This document shows positions 58,304-64,000 of a stretch of DNA of 64,000 nucleotides, piece by piece; positions within the stretch are counted from its first letter, which is position 1; each line of letters starts with the position of its first letter. The notes under the pieces were generated by a model that was not told the DNA's origin, made no database searches, and saw nothing but the letters and a program-made list of their open reading frames with translations. The DNA is from Rhodospirillaceae bacterium (GTDB lineage Bacteria > Pseudomonadota > Alphaproteobacteria > Rhodospirillales > UBA2165), in contig JABHAA010000086.1 of assembly GCA_018674495.1 (NCBI GenBank), positions 1-64,000 of the forward strand, in the 5' to 3' direction. The position numbers and the translations under genes are program-made.

Positions 58304-59146
58304 TCAACTCGTTCCCGGGGCCCATCCGTAGACGCTGGCGCAAGCGCCCCCCATCAACGTCGCCCGTTCGCTCTCGGATAAACGATCGTTAAGGCGGAAT
58401 GGCTCGACGCCCTGCTCGTAAGATAAAACTGCAAATGCGCGGGTCCAATCGGTACCCCAGAGGCAACGCTCGATGCCCCAGGCGTTAAAGACGCGGGTTA
58501 AGGGTTCCCAAATATCCGGATAGGGGTAGCCCGCTTGAGACAGGGTACAGGCGCCGCTCACTTTGATGACGGCGTTCTGGCACCGGGCGAGGTCCAATAT
58601 TTTCGGCAACTCGGCGAAGGGATCGGGCGGCGCCGGCGGCGTGCGGGGCTGCATCAGCCCCAGATGGTCGATGACGAAGCGCGTGTCGGGATGCCCTTCC
58701 ACTAATGTGGCACATGCGTCCAGGTTGCCCCAGCAGAGCAAATTGACAGGCAAGTCATGGCGCGCGGCTTCGCGGGCGATCAGCTGGATGCCGGTGTCGC
58801 CCGGCTCATGCCCCGCCTCTTGGATCATCATTATTCTAATGCCAACCGTGCCCGGTGTGTCGTTCCAATCGGCAATAACCTCCGCCGCCGCCGGATCTGA
58901 CGGATCAATTGGTTTGATAAGGCCAAAGCGGCCGGGATGGGCAGCCTGCACCTGGACAGCGTAGCTGGCGTCGTACTGGTAAAGCGAGAACGCGGAAACC
59001 AGGATCGCGCCATCGACCCCGACGGCGTCCATCGCGGCCACCATTTCATCGCCGGTGACGTGGGCTGGCCAGTTGGGCGCCGAATGCCATGGGCGCTTGG
59101 GCGTATCGGCTTCATAGGCATGTACCTGAGAATCGATGATCGGCAT
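58304..59146 (-). CDS. Amidohydrolase family protein (metal-dependent lactonase-like)
   Basis: MPIIDSQVHAYEADTPKRPW...MVAAMDAVGVDGAILVSAF...FVIDHLGLMQPR...LWGTDWTRA. Confidence 0.93.
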   Translation of the reverse strand: MPIIDSQVHAYEADTPKRPWHSAPNWPAHVTGDEMVAAMDAVGVDGAILVSAFSLYQYDASYAVQVQAAHPGRFGLIKPIDPSDPAAAEVIADWNDTPGTVGIRIMMIQEAGHEPGDTGIQLIAREAARHDLPVNLLCWGNLDACATLVEGHPDTRFVIDHLGLMQPRTPPAPPDPFAELPKILDLARCQNAVIKVSGACTLSQAGYPYPDIWEPLTRVFNAWGIERCLWGTDWTRAFAVLSYEQGVEPFRLNDRLSESERATLMGGACASVYGWAPGTS

Positions 59147-59325
59147 TTTGGTCGCCTCCTTGCGTCGTTACGCCTGATTGGTTGCGGCTCGCCCAAAGCG
59201 TACCGTGACCAGGTGAAGAACGAAACCAGCATTCTTAGCGCCTTGGGGCTATACCCCTTGCATCTAACCGTCTGTCCCTAGATGACAGTGCTCAACTGAC
59301 ACAACGCAAGAGGCGCCACAAAAAC

Positions 59326-60360
59326 ATGGATAAACCAATGAAGAAAATCGGGTTCCTATCTTTTGGACATTGGTCCCCTGGGCAAGGTTCCGAAACCCGC
59401 TCGGCATCCGATGCGCTACTGCAATCTATCGAGCTGGCCGTTGCCGCCGAGGAGCTGGGCGCCGACGGTGCCTACTTCCGGGTGCATCACTTCGCCCGTC
59501 AGCTTGCGCCGCCCTTCCCGCTGCTGGCGGCGGTTGGCGCCAAGACCAGCCGCATCGAGATCGGCACCGCCGTGATCGATATGCGCTACGAGAACCCCCT
59601 CTATATGGCCGAGGATGCGGGCGCGGCAGACCTCATCTCTGAAGGACGCCTACAGCTCGGCATCAGCCGCGGCTCGCCCGAGCAGGTGATCGATGGCTGG
59701 CGATATTTCGGCTATCAGCCGGGCGAAAACGAGACCGATGCCGACATGGCCCGGCGCCACACGGAGGTGTTCCTCGAGGTTCTACGGGGCGAGGGTTTCG
59801 CCGAGCCAAACCCGCGCCCGATGTTTCAAAACCCCACCGGCATGCTGCGCATTGAGCCCCATTCCGAAGGTTTGCGCGAGCGTATCTGGTGGGGCGCGGC
59901 GACCAACGCAACCTCCATCTGGGCGGCAAAGCTGGGCATGAACCTGCAAAGCTCGACCCTCAAAACCGTTGAAAGCGACCAGCCATTCCACGTTCAACAG
60001 GCTGAACAAATTCGGGCCTACCGCGCGGCCTGGAAGGAAGCCGGTCACACACGTGAGCCCCGCGTATCCGTAAGCCGCAGCATCTTCGCGCTGATGAACG
60101 ATATGGATCGCGCCTATTTCGGCGGACAAAGCGGCGCTGAAGACCAGATCGGCCACATCGATGCCAACACCCGCTCCATCTTCGGGCGCAGCTATGCCGC
60201 AGAGCCGGACGAGCTTGCCGCAGAACTGGCGCAGGACGAAGCGATTGCCGAGGCCGACACCCTGCTGCTAACAGTGCCGAACCAGCTTGGCGTCGACTAT
60301 AACGCGCACATCATCGAAGCCATTCTAACCCATGTCGCCCCGCAGCTTGGCTGGCGGTAA
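59326..60360 (+). CDS. LLM class (luciferase-like) flavin-dependent oxidoreductase
   Basis: ELAVAAEELGADGAYFRVHHFARQLAPPFPLLAAVGAKTSRIEIGTAVIDMRYENPLYMAEDAGAADLISEGRLQLGISRGSPEQ. Confidence 0.94.
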   Translation: MDKPMKKIGFLSFGHWSPGQGSETRSASDALLQSIELAVAAEELGADGAYFRVHHFARQLAPPFPLLAAVGAKTSRIEIGTAVIDMRYENPLYMAEDAGAADLISEGRLQLGISRGSPEQVIDGWRYFGYQPGENETDADMARRHTEVFLEVLRGEGFAEPNPRPMFQNPTGMLRIEPHSEGLRERIWWGAATNATSIWAAKLGMNLQSSTLKTVESDQPFHVQQAEQIRAYRAAWKEAGHTREPRVSVSRSIFALMNDMDRAYFGGQSGAEDQIGHIDANTRSIFGRSYAAEPDELAAELAQDEAIAEADTLLLTVPNQLGVDYNAHIIEAILTHVAPQLGWR

Positions 60361-60436
60361 ATGCCTCAGTGATTGCCAACCCATCATGCTGCTCTAGAAT
60401 ATCCCTTAAGAAACAGAAGGTCGGAGAACGGGGAAG

Positions 60437-61639
60437 ATGGCAAACACGGGGACATTTCTGATCGCCGGAGGGGGTATCGGCGGGCTGACAACGGCCCTCG
60501 GCCTGGCCCAAAAGGGTATTGCTTCGGTGGTTCTTGAAAAAGCCGATGAGCTGGGGGAGATCGGGGCCGGCATCCAGTTGGGCCCCAACGCTTTTCATGC
60601 CTTCGATTATTTGGGCGTTGGCGACGCGGCCCGCGAGATGGCGGTTTATGTGGACGAGTTGCTATTGATGGATGCGGTATCGGGCGAGCCCATCACCCGG
60701 CTGCCACTGGATGAGCCGTTTCGGAGGCGCTTTAATAACCCATATGCGGTGGTTCACCGGGGCGATCTGCATGGCGTCTTTCTTCAGGCCTGCCGCGAAA
60801 ATTCGTTGGTGGAGCTGCGGACAAGCCAGGAGGTCATCGGTTATGAGCAGTCCGGCGGCGCCGTGGAGGCGCAAATCGCGACCGGTGAGGTGGTTACGGG
60901 GCGCGCGCTGGTCGGGGCGGATGGTTTATGGTCAAAGGTTCGCGAACAGGTAATCGGCGATGGCGCGCCCCGGGTCACGGGGCATTCCACCTATCGGACC
61001 GTAATTCCCACGGACGAAATGCCGGAAGATCTTCGCTGGAACGCCATGACGCTTTGGGCTGGTCCCAAATGCCATATCGTGCACTACCCGCTATCGGATT
61101 GGAAAGTATTTAACCTCGTTGTCACCTACCACAATGACGCGCCTGAGCCGGTCGCGGGTCAAGCCGTATCCGACGAGGAAGTGCTCAAGGGGTTCGAGCA
61201 TGTTTGCGAGCCGGCGCGCAAGATTATACAGCACGGCAAAGATTGGCGGCTTTGGGTGCTTTGTGACCGCGATCCGGTGCTGGGTTGGGTTGATGGCCGC
61301 GTTGTCCTTCTTGGCGATGCCGCCCACCCGACGCTCCAATACATGGCGCAAGGCGCCTGCATGGCCATGGAAGACGCCGTCTGCTTGTCCCATGAGCTTG
61401 GCAAGGAGGGTTTGAACATCGACCAGGCGTTTGAATCCTACCGGCAAAAACGCGTAAATCGAACTGCGCGCATTCAAATACAATCCCGGTTAATGGGCGA
61501 TCATGTCTTCCATCCCGAAGGTGGCCATGCGGATTTGAGAAATGCAATTATGCGATCCATGTCTGTTGAGGACATCTACGACAATCTGCAATGGCTTTAT
61601 GGCGGCGGCACGCCCGAAGCCTTGAACGCGGTGCGCTAG
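60437..61639 (+). CDS. FAD-dependent aromatic hydroxylase (salicylate / 3-hydroxybenzoate 6-monooxygenase-like)
   Basis: FLIAGGGIGGLTTALGLAQKGIASVVLEKADELGEIGAGIQLGPNAF...VGADGLWSKVRE...VVLLGDAAHPTLQYMAQGACMAMEDAVCLSHEL. Confidence 0.94.
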   Translation: MANTGTFLIAGGGIGGLTTALGLAQKGIASVVLEKADELGEIGAGIQLGPNAFHAFDYLGVGDAAREMAVYVDELLLMDAVSGEPITRLPLDEPFRRRFNNPYAVVHRGDLHGVFLQACRENSLVELRTSQEVIGYEQSGGAVEAQIATGEVVTGRALVGADGLWSKVREQVIGDGAPRVTGHSTYRTVIPTDEMPEDLRWNAMTLWAGPKCHIVHYPLSDWKVFNLVVTYHNDAPEPVAGQAVSDEEVLKGFEHVCEPARKIIQHGKDWRLWVLCDRDPVLGWVDGRVVLLGDAAHPTLQYMAQGACMAMEDAVCLSHELGKEGLNIDQAFESYRQKRVNRTARIQIQSRLMGDHVFHPEGGHADLRNAIMRSMSVEDIYDNLQWLYGGGTPEALNAVR

Positions 61640-61678
61640 AGCCGTTCTCATAATCAACCAATAGGAATTGAAACTATC

Positions 61679-62758
61679 ATGCGTTACCTACGTTCCGGAC
61701 TTATCCAACACGACCAAAGCCAGGCAACAGAAGGCTTTACGCTTTTCTCGCCGATTGCCCAGACGAAAACCTGCCTGATTGATATGGACGGTGATGTCGT
61801 CCACGAATGGGATTTGCCGTCGCCGCCGGGCAATTACACCTACCTTATGGCGAACGGCAATCTCTTGGCGGCATGCCGAAGCGAGGGAGGCCCGGAAGGC
61901 ATGGCGGCGCGCGGTGGCCGGATCGTGGAGCTGGATTGGGATGGCAACGTGGTTTGGGAATATATCGATCACTACCAGCACCATGACTTCCGCAGGCTGC
62001 CCAACGGCAATCTGATCTATATCGGATGGGAGCGCCTGCCGGACGAAACTGCCAGCCGGGTTCAGGGGGGATTGCCCGGAAGCGATCATGGCGGCGAGAT
62101 TTGGGGCGATTTTATCCGCGAAGTAGACCCTGCCGGAAACACGGTTTGGGAGTGGCATTGCGCGACCGATATGGAAATCGAAAAATATCCCATATGCCCC
62201 ATTTGCCACCGCAACGAATTCGCCCATGCCAATTCGGTAACCCTTAACCGGGATGGCGACGTTATGGTTAGCTGGCGCCACAACCATCTGGTTGCCGTCA
62301 TCGACCGCGCCACCAAGAAATTCAAATGGGAAATGTGCGATATGGCGCTGTTCGGTCATCAGCACGATTTTCAGGAAATTGGCAACGGCAATTACATGCT
62401 GTTCGCAAACCGGGATCATACGGATAAGCACGGGGTGCAGGTGGGGTCCGCCATTCTTGAGATCGATCCCGCCTCTAAAGAGATTGTCTGGGAATATACA
62501 GGGCTGCCGCTGCACACGTTTTTCAGCCCCCATATTAGCGGTTGCCAGCGTCTGGCATCGGGCAACACGCTGATCTGTGAGGGCATCTGGGGGCACATAT
62601 TCGAGGTGACGCCTGGGGGCGAGATCGTCTGGGAGTATGTCTCTCCATTCTTCATTCCCAAAGGCCATCCGAGCGGCCGCGAGGGTATCAATCAAATGTT
62701 CCGGGCCTACCGTTATGCTCCGGATTCGCCGGAAATTGGCGGGCGGCTATCATTATGA
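61679..62758 (+). CDS. Aryl-sulfotransferase (ASST)-like beta-propeller protein
   Basis: Repeated DxDGxVVHEW / DWDGNVVWEYIDHYQHHDFRRLPNGNLIYIGW / GEIVWEY blades typical of arylsulfotransferase-family propellers. Confidence 0.82.
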   Translation: MRYLRSGLIQHDQSQATEGFTLFSPIAQTKTCLIDMDGDVVHEWDLPSPPGNYTYLMANGNLLAACRSEGGPEGMAARGGRIVELDWDGNVVWEYIDHYQHHDFRRLPNGNLIYIGWERLPDETASRVQGGLPGSDHGGEIWGDFIREVDPAGNTVWEWHCATDMEIEKYPICPICHRNEFAHANSVTLNRDGDVMVSWRHNHLVAVIDRATKKFKWEMCDMALFGHQHDFQEIGNGNYMLFANRDHTDKHGVQVGSAILEIDPASKEIVWEYTGLPLHTFFSPHISGCQRLASGNTLICEGIWGHIFEVTPGGEIVWEYVSPFFIPKGHPSGREGINQMFRAYRYAPDSPEIGGRLSL

Positions 62759-64000
62759 ATATAGAAACACCTGTTTTGATCATTGGCGGCGGGCCGGTTG
62801 GTTTGGCGCTGTCCATCGAGCTTGGCTGGCGCGGCGTGGATTGTGTCATGGTGGAGCGCCGCGACGGCTCCGTAGGCCATCCCAAAATGAACCAGGTGGG
62901 CAACCGGACCCAGGAGTTCTGCCGCCGCTGGGGTATCGGGCAGAAGGTGCGCGAGCTTAGCATCCCCGAAGACTTTCCCCGCAATATCATCTTCCATACG
63001 AATTTGTCGGGCCATGAGCTGGGCCGTTATGAATTTCCGGCGCGCCAAGATGTGGTACAGCCTTATTCGCCGGAATTCATGCAGCGCTGCTCCCAAATCT
63101 GGTTCGATCCCCTACTCCGGGATTTCGCCGGCGAGCTGCCAAGCGTCACGCAGATGTTCAACACCCAATTGGATCGGTTCGACGCGGACCAGGGCGGCGT
63201 CACCGCCTATGTCACCGATCAAAACAGCGGCGCGGAACAAATCGTTCGCGCCCAATATATGGTTGCCTGTGAAGGCGCAGAAAGCCGGGTTCGGGACGAG
63301 CTGGGCATTGATCTCGTCGGCGATCACGGCCTCTCCTTCAATATCAATATATTTTTCAAATCCACGGACAGTGATGTTTTATTCAGCAAGGGCCGCGCGG
63401 TCATGCAATGGTTCTTTGACGAAACCGGATTGTGGGCCGATATCGTCTCCATCAACGGCAAGGATTTGTGGCGCCTCAGCATTATGAAATTGCCGGCGGG
63501 AACGGAGATTACCGAGGCCGAGGGCGCCGATTATTTGCGCAAAGCCGCCGGCACGGACTTGGAATTTGAGATTCTCTCGATCCTGCCCTGGGACAGAAAG
63601 CGGGTTGTTGCCGAGCGCTATCATGAGGGCCGCATTTTTCTTGCCGGCGACGCGGTTCATCAGATGTCGCCCACCGGCGGGTTCGGCATGAATACCGGCA
63701 TCCAGGAAGCCGTCGATATCGGCTGGAAGCTGGCGGCTGTTCTGGACGGCTGGGGCGGCGATAATTTGCTGCGCACCTACGATTTGGAGCGCCGCCCGGT
63801 GGCGCGGATGATCACCGATGAAGGGGCACGAAATTTTACCCAGTTCGCCAAGCTGCCGGTTGGCCCAAAGATCGATCAAGATACCTCCGAAGGCGACGCC
63901 TTCCGAAAGGATTTTCAGAAAACCCTCTATGGGCTGCGCATGGACAGGGAGTACGATACCAACGGCATTGTGCTCGGCTACCGCTACGAGGGCTCACCGA
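62755..64000 (+). CDS. FAD-dependent monooxygenase (PHBH/PheA-TfdB type), partial at window end
   Basis: TPVLIIGGGPVGLALSIELGWRGVDCVMVERRDG...IFLAGDAVHQMSPTGGFGMNTGIQEAVDIGWKLAAVLDGW; frame still open at 64000. Confidence 0.94.
   Translation, partial: MNIETPVLIIGGGPVGLALSIELGWRGVDCVMVERRDGSVGHPKMNQVGNRTQEFCRRWGIGQKVRELSIPEDFPRNIIFHTNLSGHELGRYEFPARQDVVQPYSPEFMQRCSQIWFDPLLRDFAGELPSVTQMFNTQLDRFDADQGGVTAYVTDQNSGAEQIVRAQYMVACEGAESRVRDELGIDLVGDHGLSFNINIFFKSTDSDVLFSKGRAVMQWFFDETGLWADIVSINGKDLWRLSIMKLPAGTEITEAEGADYLRKAAGTDLEFEILSILPWDRKRVVAERYHEGRIFLAGDAVHQMSPTGGFGMNTGIQEAVDIGWKLAAVLDGWGGDNLLRTYDLERRPVARMITDEGARNFTQFAKLPVGPKIDQDTSEGDAFRKDFQKTLYGLRMDREYDTNGIVLGYRYEGSP

Noticed and set aside
62188-62217. 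c-type cytochrome heme site (CPICH) in the ASST-like protein
   Set aside because: No signal peptide for export to the periplasm and no other cytochrome features; metal/structural role is more plausible.
61688-62695. 335-aa minus-strand ORF
   Set aside because: Antisense to the ASST-like gene; no recognisable motifs.

Overview
GC-rich alphaproteobacterial (probably Rhodospirillales-like) chromosomal window. From the left edge to about 20 kb it is mostly conserved housekeeping genes: hemB, mucR-like, rpiB, glyA, nrdR, ribD-ribE-ribBX-ribH-nusB-thiL, fliL-like, hppA, bamE, a cytochrome bc1 chaperone, yceD-rpmF-plsX-fabH-ihfA-merR. A tRNA-Pro(GGG) lies at 21.8 kb. From about 22 kb to the end the window is mainly catabolic and transport genes: a BCCT transporter, CoA-transferase, GST, sulfotransferase, two xanthine-dehydrogenase-family Mo subunits without partner subunits, a barbiturase/cyanuric-acid-hydrolase family enzyme beside a 2OG dioxygenase, an ArsR-DUF302-RND efflux module, tatD/MBL/mazG, and a 3' flavoprotein cluster. 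Observations I rate highest: (1) the ArsR repressor at 41.6 kb carries the two-cysteine signature of BigR/SqrR-type persulfide sensors. An ATTC-N8-GAAT operator overlaps a near-consensus promoter at its start codon, and it heads a DUF302 + RND efflux operon, so this is a candidate sulfur-stress-responsive efflux system. (2) Two near-identical copies (22.06 and 56.5 kb) of a module with three 10-bp iterons (CCGTCATAAA on the minus strand), a Shine-Dalgarno-like tract and a start codon of a tiny ORF. (3) A 2OG-dioxygenase / hydrolase / barbiturase-family / TauE / Mo-dehydrogenase neighbourhood that could be an oxidative N-heterocycle pathway. (4) A ribBA-like gene whose GTP cyclohydrolase II domain has no cysteine (RibBX type). 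(5) A MucR homologue lacking most zinc ligands. No CRISPR array, rRNA, intact transposase or integrase was seen. All family assignments come from reading the translations; no database search was run.
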